From Oxytricha trifallax (Eukaryota > Ciliophora > Spirotrichea > Sporadotrichida > Oxytrichidae): 64,000 nt of DNA. The notes under the pieces are model-generated. The model did not search any database and was not told the origin of the DNA. It saw nothing but the letters and a program-made list of their open reading frames with translations. Made by a program: the position numbers and the translations under genes. Shown one piece after another: positions 11,560 to 24,949 of this stretch. The stretch's first letter is position 1; the number at the start of each line of letters is the position of its first letter. The stretch covers positions 1 to 64,000 of the forward strand of contig ARYC01000578.1 of the NCBI GenBank assembly GCA_000711775.1, in the 5' to 3' direction.

Positions 11560-11960
11560 GTTTGATAGGAATTTAGCAAAAAACTAACAAATTCGCAACT
11601 TCCGCTCGATTTTTTTGACCAGCTGAGATTTGCAGGTACTGCTGGAGCATTGAACTTTATGACCACCAAATTTTTCCAAAATTGACCAGCAAAAACGATT
11701 TTCAAGATTTTTGACCACTCTGCTCCAAATTTGGCTTGGTCACCCCATATTTATGAAAAGTGACACATAACACTAAATTCAGACTAAAAACTACGCTTTT
11801 TTGAGATTTTGACCACTACTCTGGTCATTTCAGTTCAAATCATGCACTCTGGTCACTTTTTTAGCAAATCTCAGCTTTGACCACTCTTCTGGTAATTTCA
11901 GTTCAAATCATGCACTTTGACCACTTTTTTGACCACTCTGCTCAAATGGGAGAGACAAAC
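11560..11960. repeat. Degenerate repeat array built on TTTGACCACTCTGCT
   Basis: Roughly a dozen copies of GACCACT / GGTCAC, many as TTTTGACCACTCTGCTC or CTCTGGTCATTTCAGTTCAAATCATGCACT, are spaced irregularly. The 11826-11850 block TCATTTCAGTTCAAATCATG is repeated at about 11895. No coding frame is evident. Confidence 0.7.
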
Positions 11961-13330
11961 ATAAAAAGACAGATATTTTGACCACGAATAGCAAAGTTGG
12001 TCATTTTTACAGATAATACAGAATTTGGTCACTTTAGAAGAGTTCATTATGATGCATGTCTGTTTTGACACAAAAACCTAATAAAATTTGCTAATTCAGT
12101 AAAAACTATAGCAGAGTGGCTACTTTTCGCATATAAGACAAAACGTAGAGTAAATGAGCAGTAATTATATATATAATTAATTTTGTATTTTTATTTTTAC
12201 ATTTCCCCGATTCAATTGTGTTTTATCAATATTATAATTACAATTGTAGAACATATTTACTAAACTTCTTCACTTTCATAGAGAAAGACTATTTATTTTA
12301 GAAAAATAAGCAATATATTGTTAAAAATATATAATTTATATTTATTGACTTTATAATTTGATAAAATTTAGTTTTAAAATTATAATCTTAAAAATTAAAC
12401 ATTTTTATTTTATTATCATTATATTATAATTTCTAACAAATAAAATATTTTTAAAATTGAAAGTTTTAAAAATAATTTTAAACAATTAATAAAGTCCAAA
12501 TTATTTCTAATCATAAAGTACTTATATTCCTATATGATTATTTTACAACTAAACATATTGATATCTAAAATCCTATTTAATTAAGCATTAATATTTATAT
12601 ACTATTATTATAAATATTATATAATCAAAATTTACTTTTTTACCAACATTACTAATATTTCCTTTAACAAATTTTAATTTTTCATATCTTAATGTGAAAA
12701 TAGTCAAATTAATTAAATCTTTTCTAATACTTAAGTTATAAATAAATATTGATTTTATAATAATTAAAAATATAGATTTTTATAGAAAATGAAATCCAAG
12801 CTTATTTTTTACAATAAAATCTTAAAAAAGTCATTTTTAATAACACTTTTCTGGGGTTTTCAATGTATTAATTCCTAAAACATAAAAGAAAATACTGACC
12901 AATTCGCAAATTCAAATCATTAATAAGATAGTTTAAAATAATATTCTATGAGCAATGATCATTAAATGACGGCAAGTTTTTACTAAGAATTTGTTATTGA
13001 AAATAAAGGTTAAGAACTTTTTAAAATATTATAATCATAAAATTGATTTGTAAGATAGGAATAAAATTAATTAAAGTTAAATAGGTTGTGTTATCTATAT
13101 AAAAACTAAGCAATTTTATTTCTGGACTTTAGCTTTATCATTACAGTTTTAAAATTATCATAAATATTATATCAGGATAAAAATCATCTAGCTGGTAACT
13201 TTTAATTTTATAAATAACAACATACTAAATGAATTTAATTACATTCTACTAATTGATTTCTTTACATTAATAATAACTTTTATAATAATATTCTGTTTTA
13301 ATATTAAGTAATTTTTTCTGTTTATAAGAT
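11961..13330. other. AT-rich spacer without an identified gene
   Basis: Very AT-rich, with no segment of coding-like composition. It lies upstream of the large membrane-protein gene and may hold its promoter as well as eliminated DNA. Confidence 0.5.
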
Positions 13331-13389
13331 AAACTACAAAGAAATCTACTATAATGTAATTAACCATAAACTTTCTTCTTGCAAACTTA

Positions 13390-16300
13390 CACCAGAGATG
13401 ATTGCAAATTATCTTTATTACATTTTAGCTGACAATATTTATAAACCTTTAATTATTTTTGATGCCCCCATTGCCCCATTATTATACAAGACTCTACTTT
13501 TAAATGATTGCTATAATTGGCCCACTTGCACTGACCAATCCAGAGATATATAACATCTGGGAGTGACTGGTGACGACGAAACCGAGGAATTTTTTGTAGT
13601 GGGAACTTTCATAAACTATTCTTGCCATTCAAGTACAGGAAACCCTTCTCAAGATTGCATTGTATAGAAATACAGGTAAGTTTGAGATTTTTATTATAAA
13701 ACAACTGTTTTGTAGTTCCACAGCAGATTTGATATGGATAAGGACATTTAGCTATGATATTAACAAAGATGACACATGTGAAGATATTAGACTTTCAGCT
13801 GATAAATATCTTTACACAGTTGGAAAATAGTATATTTATTCAATCAACTAAAATTTAAATTCCATTTTTTAAGTTATAAAGCCTACAAATAAGTCAATTC
13901 AGTTAATTTATTAAAGGCTTTTTGAAGTCATTTAGAAATTAAAAATACTTAGAATTCAATTCAAATCCAATTAATTTGGGCATAATAAATATTTTATTTT
14001 ATTGGAACATCTGTGTAAGTTGCAAATATATTATTATTGAATAAATCATATTGAAAACCCTTTTCAAATTTACAATTGATTAAAATATTTATAATAGAAA
14101 TAGCAACAATAATAATGACGCAGTATTATTTAAGATCAGCTCTATTGATGGCAGTTACTAATGGGGCAGAGCTTTTGACTTGAAATTAACTTTTTATAGA
14201 AATTTCTAATATTTTCAGTATGAATAAATAAAAATAATATAATTTGACTGCGGGGGATCAGAGCAAGGAAGATCAGTAGCTATTTAAGACGATGGAGGAG
14301 TCATTTATATCTCAGGTGTCTTTGGAACTATTCAGAACAATATTTTTTAAAAATATAATAAAAGAGTCCTTATATATATATCATTGTTTGGAGCTATTAT
14401 ATAACTATAATATTATTGTATCAAAATTTAAAATATAAATGCCTTTATTCTTAAGATAGATGACTCAGGAAATTAAATATGGCTTAGAGCGTGGGCTTCA
14501 GATATTCCCAAATACAATTATATATAATCATTTTGATTTTTTGAATAGTTTCATTGTTTTTTAATTTATTAATAGCTGGGAATATAACTATATGGTTCTT
14601 TTAACTAAAATGGGCAAGTAAACAATTAAAGCTTTAAAATATTGTTAATATTTGTGTATTTTAAAAGTATACATATATATGTTGGGAAGTACGAGTGCCT
14701 ATGCAGATGGGACCAACCACGGAATGCAAGATGCTTCAATTACTAAATTTAGATATGATGGTGAACATCAGTGGAGTCTAGTATCATAATTTACAATTTA
14801 TTTTATATTATGTATTCAATTTTCGAATAAAGTTTTTGATAGTCTTTATGAAGGCAGAGATACTTATCATGAATTTTTCCTCTACTCTGTTGCAGCAATT
14901 TTATAAATTTATAAACAAACTCAAAGTCGCAATAAGCATAGAAAACATGGATTTTATCCAAATAAATGAGTTTAATAAATATATAATAAAAAGCTCAGGA
15001 TGACTCATTTATGATTGGGTGTGGTTACAGATGTTAAACTACTGGTTGCACAGATTAAAGAGTAATGATAAGTAGATATCTCTCAGATGGATTCCCCCCC
15101 TAATTTAATTATGCATTCATCAAAATTTAATCTTACAGAATCATAAAACTTAAAGATATATAATTTTGGAGTAAAAAAGCATATTCTCATAATTCCTGAT
15201 ATATATTTTTCAATAAATGATCTCAATGAAAATTTTAACAAAAATAACTTATAATCATTTTTTAATATAATTTATTTTTCCTTTCCTCCCACCCCAAATG
15301 GAACTCACACTAATTCAAAATAATTTGGTAAGAAACATTATTAGATTTATTTAACTTTTAAGGAATTTCAACTTACTAAATCTAAATTTAATCAGTTGAA
15401 ATAATGATAGCTATTTAAAAATAAATCAATATGATTATATCTTAAATCTAAGCAGAGGCATGTGCAATGACTAGAGATGAGAAAGTCTTGATTGTTGTGG
15501 GCTGGACTTTAAGGTTATAAATAAAAATACTTTTATTTTATTAAAAAAACTTATAAAAAGGTAATCTTTGTAAAATACAGTTTAAACGCAAAAATAAATT
15601 TAAAATTAAGCATGGTAAGCTATTTTATAGTTTTTGTCATATTTCCCCCCCCCCTTTTAAACTTGGATAATGCCCATGTACACAACGAATCCAGATCAAT
15701 TTTTCATTAAAATCAGAGCTGATAACCTAGGATTCATTCTTATGAGATAGTATGATGATCCTTATGCTTAAGTCAATAGAAACTTTGCTATTTTCATTAC
15801 ATTAATATTAAATTCTAAACTTATATAACCCAATTAACCTTTATCTATCTTTTAAAATGAACGTAAAATATAAAAGAATTATAATTAATAAAATAAGCAT
15901 TACTAGCCAGATGTATATGATAAAAGTAGGGGATGAAGATAACGGTTCATTAATATAATTAAAAAACTAAATTAAAATTTTCATGTCCTCATTCGGGCCT
16001 CTATAATTGTGGAGTGATAAAATTGATTAGTAATTATATTCTTCAAAAGATATTTTAATAAACATCAGGAATTAAATTCTTTATTGATAAGTTTATTCAA
16101 GATTGATTTGGATGGTTATGATAGAAGCGCTGCTTCAATAAAGTAATCTTGTAATAAATTTTATATATTTTGTAGAAATGTAGCTTCAAGTGGATCGAAT
16201 GGAGATTATACAGATATCACAGATTTGACAATAGCCAAATACACTTCTGATTTTCTCACCAGAGTACCCCTATAACGAAATATAATTATTTGAATTTAAT

Positions 16301-19300
16301 TGGGAGAAAAACATAAAAAATCCTAAAATTGGAATAGTAGCAGTTTATAACATTTCAACGCCTAGTGTGTGCACTTATAGTAATGGTTTAAGACTTCCAT
16401 AATACACCTTTAAAATATATTTTATAATATTCGAATCTTTTTTTATGAATAAATTAATTAATACCTCAGGGCAAGGTTGGTTTGTGAATTATGATACCTG
16501 GGGTGCACTTGGTTAACCAATAATTAAAGATATTTATGTTTCCTTAGGGTAAACTGTGACTGTTTAATTGCCTAATTGGTGTAGCAGGTATTACAGTAGT
16601 CCCACCTGGTAAACTTTAAAATCCAAAAGCATTATATCTTGAATTTATGAACACCTCCTTGTAAATTTAAGTTTTCAACATGGTATTTGATAATTACTTA
16701 AAAGTTTAATTCACTATTTAAGATACATATGGCACTACTATTTCATCCAGCTCTTTCTTCAATAAATGATTTTTAATCTACTAATTTATCTTTAACAAAA
16801 GAAATTACATTTGTGAATGCGTTTGTTACTTTCACTGACACTTCTCCATCTTCAATGCGATAACTATAAATAAATCCAACTCTATCGTCGCAATTGGGCA
16901 CTCACTACCTTGTAATGAGAGCAGCCTATACGCAAGACACCAATCATTTGAGTGGTCAATTTTTCAAGATTTTTGTGTAAGATAGCACTAAACCTTTACT
17001 TATCTCTTCTGCTCCATCTGATGTCACTATTATTATTCGAAAATATTTATATTTTCAATATTAAGTTAAGATAGGTCTAAAATTCATTCATGACTCTTTA
17101 TTTTAAATATTAAAAGAAATATTGTAATACTGTTGGCTATCCACTGACAATTAGCCTAGGGAGTATATTCAGTTAAACATGCGCTTCCTGGTAAGTGAGG
17201 CAATTATAGCAATCTGGTAAAACAAAGGGACTACCTACATGGCATAAAAATAGCAATTTATAGTGATTACAAGATGATTTTAAAATATTCTTATATCAAA
17301 ATGTTGAATGAAAAATGAATAAATGGCTATTCTTTGATTTAGATAACAAGAACATTTCTGGGACACCGTCTAATGCAGATTTAATTGGAACTGAAAATAG
17401 TATTGGAATTTATGTTGCTTGCTTTGATGGTCAAGGCCGAAAGAATTCTGTATCTTTCAATCTTACGGTTACTAATTTGGCTCCAGTTTAAAAGTTAAAA
17501 TCTTTTTATATTGATTTTACTCTTTAATCTTGTTTGATTCTAAGAAATTTAAGAGTTTAGCACACAAATTATAAATTTTCAATATAATAATTTGGTAAGT
17601 GTTTTACGATGATGTGCCTGATCAAATTTTGCAAGCAAATTAATTTTACAAATATCGCATCCCCACTGAGTTCTTTGAAGACCCAGACAGCCACCCAGTT
17701 CTATTCACAGCTACTCTCACTAGTTTAGCTGCACTGCCATCTTGGCTGTTTTTCGATAGTGCAACTGGAATATTTCAAGGGTATCCCCCTTCATCACTTA
17801 CTACTCATTAACAGTAATAAATAGTATACATTTCTTGTAAGTTTAATATATACTTTAAAGTTTAATATTAATAGTATACGATCTTACTGACTGCTTATGA
17901 CCCATATCTGTATACAGCCACTCAAACTTTTAAAATATTGATTAATAGGCAACCTTCCATTGCAAGTGGAGGTATTCCAACAAGAATTTACTATCTCTAT
18001 AATGCAACTGCTCTTTATGTTTAGCTATATTTATCTACAGAGTTTTATTGGTAATATATCTGCAGTAATGATAAATATATTATTTATGTTGGATTTAGTT
18101 CATACTTTACAGATGCTGATTCAGACACTCTTTACTATCAAATTGAGTAGACTAATAATCAACCCTTACCAAATTATATGATTTTCGATTAAATGACTGG
18201 CATTATGAATTTGACTTGGTCCTCGACTCAAGGCGGCTACTTCAGAATGAGAATGACAGCCAGTGATCCTTATGAAGGATTATATTCTTAGAATTTTGAA
18301 TTAATTCTTAATACTGCTCCTTCTTCTACTTAAGATACTATATATACCTATGGCTATTTGAATTAAAGATTTGCCTTTTAAGTTACTATTGATAAAATAT
18401 AATAGAATTAGAAAAATAATTAATTAAAATAAATAACTGTCATTATTTTTGCATTTGTAAATTTAATTAGATATATAAAAGATAAAAATGAAAAAAATGA
18501 GACTTATGTATACTATATGGACTTTCATATAATCTTTGCAAATATTTATGCATTTAATATTTTTAATTTATTTATAATTCCTAAATCATTTATCTCTCAA
18601 CGGAGATGATAAGTTTGAAAGTATTATTAGGTTTTTTATAACATATTTTGCAAATATTTTTCGTATTTGTGTGATAATTACTAAATTAGGGAACGCGATA
18701 AGAAATCCCTCTATTTTATAATATTTGAAATAGATAATAAATTGAATAGAAGGTTGTGATTTTTATGTTTAAATTAGTATTTTCAAGTTTATTATTTCAA
18801 ATATGAGCACTTACCTTAAATTTTTTCTGTATAAAAACCATAAATACTGAGGTAGATTACTTGTTGTAATTATTCCATCTTAATAATTATTTATAATTTT
18901 GTAAATATTCTACGTTAATTTTATCATATTCTACAACTTTTTTTATTTTATATTCTTGATTAATATTTAATTATACCTAAAATTAACTGATTCTCAGTCT
19001 CTCTATAAACTTTTTGATTTATTTATTTAAAAGTTAACTCTTCACACTTATGGGATGATAACGATCTAGAAAAGGATCTATCAGTAACTATTACAGTAAA
19101 CGACTTCATGAATTCCACTTACCCTAGTTGGCTTGAATTCTCTCCTACAGACTGGATACTTTTTGGTACTCCCAGCTTCTTACCTGAAGACCAAAAATAC
19201 AGTAGCAATACTTTGAGTTTGATAATTAAAGCAACTGATCCATATGGAGAGAGCGCTTCATTCACGCTTGAAGTCACAATTCTAGAGAATACTGCACCAA

Positions 19301-20508
19301 AACTGATCAACAAATTTTTGGATTTAAGTTTCTATAACTAAACTAGTTTTAGCATTGATATGAGCAACAGATTTGCAGATAGTGATAAAGATGAACTTAT
19401 TTATTACGTGCAGTAGGTTGGCAGTAAAAATAGTAAACTATGAAATTGTTGAAAGTTAGTTACATAAATAATTCCAACAATTACTCAAAATCACAAAGAT
19501 ATATTATTTTATATATAATATTGACATAAGTTTAGTCTGCCTTGGTGGATGTAAGTTGATTATTAAACTTTGAAGCTATCAGGCTATACTTTATCTTTTC
19601 CTAATACAGTGGAATTATTTGTTCAATGTTTTGATGTCAAAGGCGCTTAAGTTAATAAACATAACAAAGCTTTTATTTACTTAACTTTTAATCTAAATTC
19701 ATGTAATTATAATAAATTTCCTTTGAGTTTACTACATTTAAAGTGATGACTAAATTGTCAACTAGCAACCCAATGAGCAAAGTGCCCTATACTTACAAGG
19801 GTTTTGGGGATAAAACATTTTATCAAGATGAATTTATAAATATATACCTCCCACTAAACATATTCAAAGACCCCTATAATTCTGACCTTAATTATACCCT
19901 TATGAAGTTTATATTATTTATAAACTAAATAAGTTAAAGAGATTAGTATTTTAGAAATAAATTTAATGAAGCCAAATTCAACAAGATTTTATGAGCAATT
20001 ATTTTATAACTATGAGAACAGAACAATAACTGGCAATATCTCAGAAGTGGGTTCATATCAATTTATTATACTGATTGTTTAATTATTTTTTAAAATATCA
20101 AGTGACTATTAAGGCTACATCTGTGTATGCAAATTCCAACACCACAAGCTTTTGGATTCATATAAAAGAAGACACTAGGCCTCAGGATGCCAAATTAAAA
20201 CTAGCTGCTATTACAATTGTATGTGTTTTAACTTTGACTATATAATTTTTAACTTCGCAACCTTTTTTTTAAAAAAAGCAATAAATTACAGTCTTATTTC
20301 TTTCATTTTTAAATGTGTAGGAGTGATGGGATTCTTTGCGATCAAAATACTAGATGATAATTTCTCAATAAACTCAAAAGTGAAATAAGCGAAATAGACT
20401 TCTTTTCACAAATTTCAGTAATTATAGAATCAAGAGGATAATGTAACATTCCCACCCAATCCTGTTATACACACTAGAATTGAACCTATTTAGTAAAGAA
20501 TTAAGTGA
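13390..20508 (+). CDS. Large membrane protein with beta-propeller-like and CADG (cadherin-like) domains, interrupted
   Basis: Many coding blocks share one direction. Early blocks read DCYNWPTCTDQSRDIQHLGV and then TEEFFVVGTFINYSCHSS. Blocks at 14.1-14.8 kb (GSYQWGRAFDLK, GGVIYISGVFGTIQNN, DASITKFRYDGEHQWSL) resemble bacterial-type SBBP beta-propeller repeats. Blocks from 17.3 to 19.4 kb (GQGRKNSVSFNLTVTNLAP; SWLEFSPTDWILFGTPSF; IIKATDPYGESASFTLEV; DMSNRFADSDKDELIYYVQQ) have the pattern of dystroglycan-type cadherin-like (CADG/He_PIG) domains. Near the C terminus KLAAITIVCVLTLTIQFL is a transmembrane helix, followed by a Gln-rich cytoplasmic tail to TGA at 20506-20508. Coding blocks are separated by AT-rich pieces that are introns, IESs or both. 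I have not resolved every junction, and the start near 13.39 kb is provisional. Confidence 0.68.
13676..13715 (+). other. Probable 40-nt intron in the membrane-protein gene
   Basis: GTAAGT...TTTTGTAG. Removal joins CIVQKY to S-STADLIWIRTFSYD in frame. The consensus donor and acceptor favour an intron over an IES. Confidence 0.55.
18400..19025 (+). other. AT-rich non-coding interruption in the membrane-protein gene (IES candidate)
   Basis: Between coding that ends around RFAFQVTIDK (18395) and resumes around SSHLWDDNDLEKDLSVTI (19040) lie about 600 bases of AT-rich sequence with no coding composition. It is too long for the intron sizes seen elsewhere here. Exact boundary repeats were not resolved. 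Confidence 0.5.
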
Positions 20509-21005
20509 TTGTCCTTTTATATTTAAATAGATAAAATTAATTTTATTTATTCTCATTTTTATATAAATAAATTACGATTAAAAATGAGATTATATATATA
20601 TTTTGGGGTTTATCTAATTAGGAGTAGTTTAAACAAAACTTGATCAAGGAAGTTATAAATAATCTAAATTTATATATAAAATCAAAATTTCTAATTCAAT
20701 TTATCGATTTTTTGCTTTTAATTAAATCTTCTTATTTTCTTATCATAATCTTTTCTCTTGCCAATTAAATCTGTATAATCTTAATTTTAAGTATCACTTT
20801 CATCATCATCTTCATCAGATTCATTGTTTTAATAATAAAATAATTACACCTTAATTATTCGATAAAAAGAATTTTATAATATAACATATTTTAATTAGCT
20901 ATATTGCCTGATTTTATAGCTTAAATATCTTCATCATTATTCTTCTTGTGATTAAATTATCATATAATTTTTCTAGTAAACGCATATATTTAATATTAAA
21001 TTATC
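20509..21005. other. Intergenic, convergent gene ends
   Basis: AT-rich stretch between the stop of the plus-strand membrane-protein gene (20508) and the stop of the minus-strand coiled-coil gene (21006). No further feature seen. Confidence 0.6.
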
Positions 21006-22091
21006 TCATAATAAACACAGCAGTCTATCATATAATTTAATTATATGATTTTGTTGATCCCATTCGACCAGTTAATTCCTCCGTCTGTCAATCAAATCCA
21101 TCATACTTCTCTCACTCTGCTCTTTTTAAGCCTTTTCCCTGAAAGCCTCAATAACTTCCTCAGTACTCTGATAATCCTTCAAATACTCAAATATCTCCAA
21201 TATCGATGCTTCTAAAGTCTTAGTTTTAGTCTTCTCCTACTCCAATTGAGATTTGTATATTAATTAAAGTGACTGATTTCTCTGATTTTCTTCATGAAGG
21301 AGAGAAATGTCCAAGTCGTTGTAAGTCTACTGATAATTCTAGATTTGTTTATTCGATGAGATTAAGTTGTGTTCTGAAGTTAACAATTGAGATCACAGTG
21401 TATCTATTAAGGACTCTTTGATTTGGAGATCGTCCAATATTTGTGAGTTTTCATATTTTAAGTTGCTTATCTAATCAACCATTTATTCTATTTTTAAGTC
21501 TTTGGATTGAAGCTTAGACACCAACTTCCCCACGACTTCATTATATTCTTGGTAGAGTGAATCAAATTATTGTTAAAATTAAGTTTTGATATTTCTCTCG
21601 TTGATGCATTGAAGTGATAATGAACTTAGAGATTCTTACAAGAAATCTATTTCATTAGTAAATGAGACAAGAATTTACTGCAAAGTATTAGGGTTTATGT
21701 TGTTACCACTACTGTAATGTTAATTTTTAATTTACGAAAGTTTATGAAGACTGTCTTGGTGAGAAGAATTTGATCTGTTATTGTTGTTGTTTGCATTAGA
21801 AAAGGAGTTTTTATTAAGAACATGTGGGTAAACTATGCTCGTTGAAGACCCTGAGTTTTTTGCACTATTTTACTTTGAAAAGTAATTTGTGTGATTTTAG
21901 TTCTTATTTGAGGCGATAGAATCTTGAGAAACAAGTCTCAAGTGAGATTAGCTTGCAATTATCTGATTAGATTATAGTTTTGGACTTAAAAGCTAGCCTT
22001 AAGAGTTTTTTATCATAATGTTGCTTATTGGGTTTACTAAATCTACATCAGTGTTTTCGATATCAATCTATACTCCTTAATTTAAATTCAT
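21006..22091 (-). CDS. Coiled-coil protein with Asn/Ser-rich N-terminal half, uninterrupted
   Basis: From ATG (22089-22091, minus) the frame runs 361 codons, with many TAA/TAG glutamines, to TGA (21006-21008), with no IES or intron needed. Residues 1 to about 150 are polar and Asn/Ser/Gln-rich (including NANNNNNRSNSS). From about residue 160 the protein is a heptad-rich coiled coil (SKLQSKDLKIEQMVDQISNL; LHEENQRNQSLQLIYKSQLE; LEASILEIFEYLKDYQSTEE), ending DLIDRRRNQLVEWDQ and a short hydrophobic tail. I recognise no conserved enzyme domain; a structural or cytoskeletal role is only a guess. This is the cleanest host gene in the window. It lies tail-to-tail with the CADG gene. A few codons upstream of the ATG stay open, so the start is probable, not certain. 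Confidence 0.8.
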
Positions 22092-24949
22092 GTCTTATTT
22101 TCGTGAAGTGAGTTGCTATAGCTAATCTGATTTGGAGTAATCTTTAGACAACAAAGTTTTGATTTGCCCTTTCCCTTTTAAATCTTAATAAATTTAAATT
22201 GAATATTTTTGTAATCAACTTGATTTGTTGAAATAAATTTTATTTACAATCAATAGATATTAAAAAATCTAAACAGTTTTCAATTCTAAAATTAAGAACT
22301 TTAGCAAAGTCTAATTAAAGAAACAGGAAACCATTGCCCAAATTTTCACAATTTTTTCATAATAATTTGCATTCATTATTTGTATATCAGATATCTTTTA
22401 TTTTTGAATCAGTAAACTCTTAAAATAAGTATAATGAAAATTTCACATCAGTGATATGAAAAAATTTTGATTAAAATAATGTTAATTTCTATTTATTATA
22501 AAGCATTTTAATGTATTTTCTCTAAGAGATATAATAAAATAGGAAGCAAAATGGGATTGTTGTAAGATTCTAAGCACTCAATTTGCAATTATTAAAAATA
22601 AATTAAAAAAATTACTTTACAGTTGCCCCATTTAATAAGTATATAAGTTTTAAAGTAAGTATATCTAAATTTATCTTAAAATAATTAAGTATATATAGGA
22701 ATATTAAATGATGACTGGGAAATATAAAGATCTATATATATTTCATTGTTATTATTCAAATTTATAATTACACAAATTATTAGTTTAATGTATTTTTATA
22801 TATTAATTTCTAGTAAAGTATCCATTTTTATTTCTTTTTATTGAGCTATAAATTGAATATATTGAAGATAGAGTTACAATATATTTTTATAAAATGATCA
22901 ACCCAAAATTCTTGATTTTTAATTAATTTGCAATTTATTTTTTATCTCTCTATCAAAATCTGATATTTTATAGCAATAATAATTTATTATAATCTTTTTC
23001 ATCCATATTTTTATCGTTTGTTAGACCAATTTCCAAACCTGTTGTGCCTATATTAAGTGCTTCATTAGAAAATATTTATGAATTTTGATAAGACCTCAAC
23101 TTCTGTAGTCTTCTATTCTTCTGTAAACTTATTTATTGTTGTCTTAATTTAAAATACAATTTTAATACTTAATATGTAAAAGATGTCAATATAAATATTA
23201 CAAAAAATTAGATTTAAAATAGATAAGTAGAAATTATATTTGCATCTTATAAATTTATATAGAATACATTTACAGGGGTTTTTCCCTAAAATATAACTTA
23301 ATATAATATTTTGAATTTCTCTTATTATTGCAAAATAAATATCAACTCTTTTGTTATAAGGAACCATTTATAATCTAATGTCTATAAATTAAACTATTAT
23401 GTATTAATGACTTTATTATTTAATGAAATATTTGATATTATTCCCATATTCTCATTACTTTCTCCAATAATTATAATTACTCTTAACATCCTAGTTGTTC
23501 ATATTATCCTGAACATTATGCATCTATTATTTTTACTAGGTTTTAACGCTTTTTTAATATATAAAAGAAGATTGAGGTCTCGCTACTTAAGCCAATTTGA
23601 AACCCTGTAGTTAGATAATATTTGTTTTTGCTAAGCTTTATTAATGATTAATTTATATATTTGAAGATGAATGAATCAGTAAATTAGCTTCTATAATTTG
23701 TATAAAAATATTATAATTATTTTCTAAATAATACCAGAAATAAAATTAAATAAATTACTGAATAAAGTCATTGAAATTATTTGAATTTTATCTATAATGC
23801 TTGTGTTTTAAGCATCAGCTTTTATTTTCTGATAATATTGCAAAATTAATTTTTCTTAAAATAAATATATATTTCTTAAATTAAATAGGTGGATATAAAA
23901 AATGATATTACAGCGATAGTATTGCTGATTTTTATTGTTAGAAATCTTTCTTTTTTTATTGTCAAATGATTTACTTAATTTGTCCTAATCAAATTCCTCA
24001 ATTATCGAAATATTTTCATAATTAAATTATAATTAAATTCAAAAAATATGTTATTAAATTGCTTAAAATAAAAAATAAAATAAATTCTTATTAATTTCAG
24101 ATTTAATCTTGCTAGATAAAACTTTCCTATTTTATGCTTTTGATTGCACATTCTTTCTATTAAAGCTGTTTGGAGAGAGTAGCAAGTCATTTTATGGATT
24201 TAGTTGAGCTTAATTGATATCAGTTTTTAACATTTCTTTATTTATTTTAAGATTTAAATAATAAAATAGAAAAATAAATATAGAAATTAATATAAATCTT
24301 AATTGTTTTTAGTGAATTAATTAATATACTTATTGCTTTTTTTAATTTCCTTATAACTGAGGAAATTAAGTATATTAAATTTGTTTATAATTAAAAAAAA
24401 TTATCAATTATTGTTTTATTATTAAAAATAATATATTTAGCAAATTTAATTTAGGTTGAAATAAAAATTTTCATTGTATAAAATTGCCAAAAATGAAATT
24501 TAATCCCAAAAGAAACTTATTTTGTTTAATAAATCAAAATCATTAGTAAATTATGTATAAGCCAAGTAATTATAAGTTTGAAAAATATTTAAATTAGCGA
24601 GAAATAGAATAATAAATATATAAATATTTTGGTATTTATGCTCTTAATAAAATCGAAAAATAAAAACTTGTATCAAAGTAAATGAATATTCAAAATAAAT
24701 ATTAAAATGCTGAAATGATATTTAAAAAATAGATAAAATTTGAAATAAATTAATCAATTCTAATTTTATTTATGAATTATATTTCTTCATAATATTTTAT
24801 TTGAAAATCTTTGAAATTTTAAATAATTTAAATATTTAAGTATATATTATTGATTACATAAAGGAGGAGATATAAATGAAATAACTGGGAATATTTATTC
24901 ATAGAAAATTAGCGAGTTTTATTTTATTTAAAAAAATATTTAGATAAAT
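22092..24949. other. AT-rich region without an identified gene
   Basis: Almost pure AT-rich sequence. Short open frames near 23149-23610 encode only low-complexity Ile/Leu/Phe-rich peptides typical of random AT-rich DNA. A slightly GC-richer patch at 23020-23115 could be a small coding piece of something else, but no frame is convincing. Confidence 0.5.

Noticed and set aside
12000..13300. tRNA or rRNA genes in AT-rich spacers
   Set aside because: No cloverleaf-like block or conserved rRNA segment was recognised by eye; a dedicated tRNA scan was not possible.
23149..24190. Short ORFs rich in Ile, Leu, Phe and Asn
   Set aside because: Typical of random AT-rich sequence; no motif, no support from composition.
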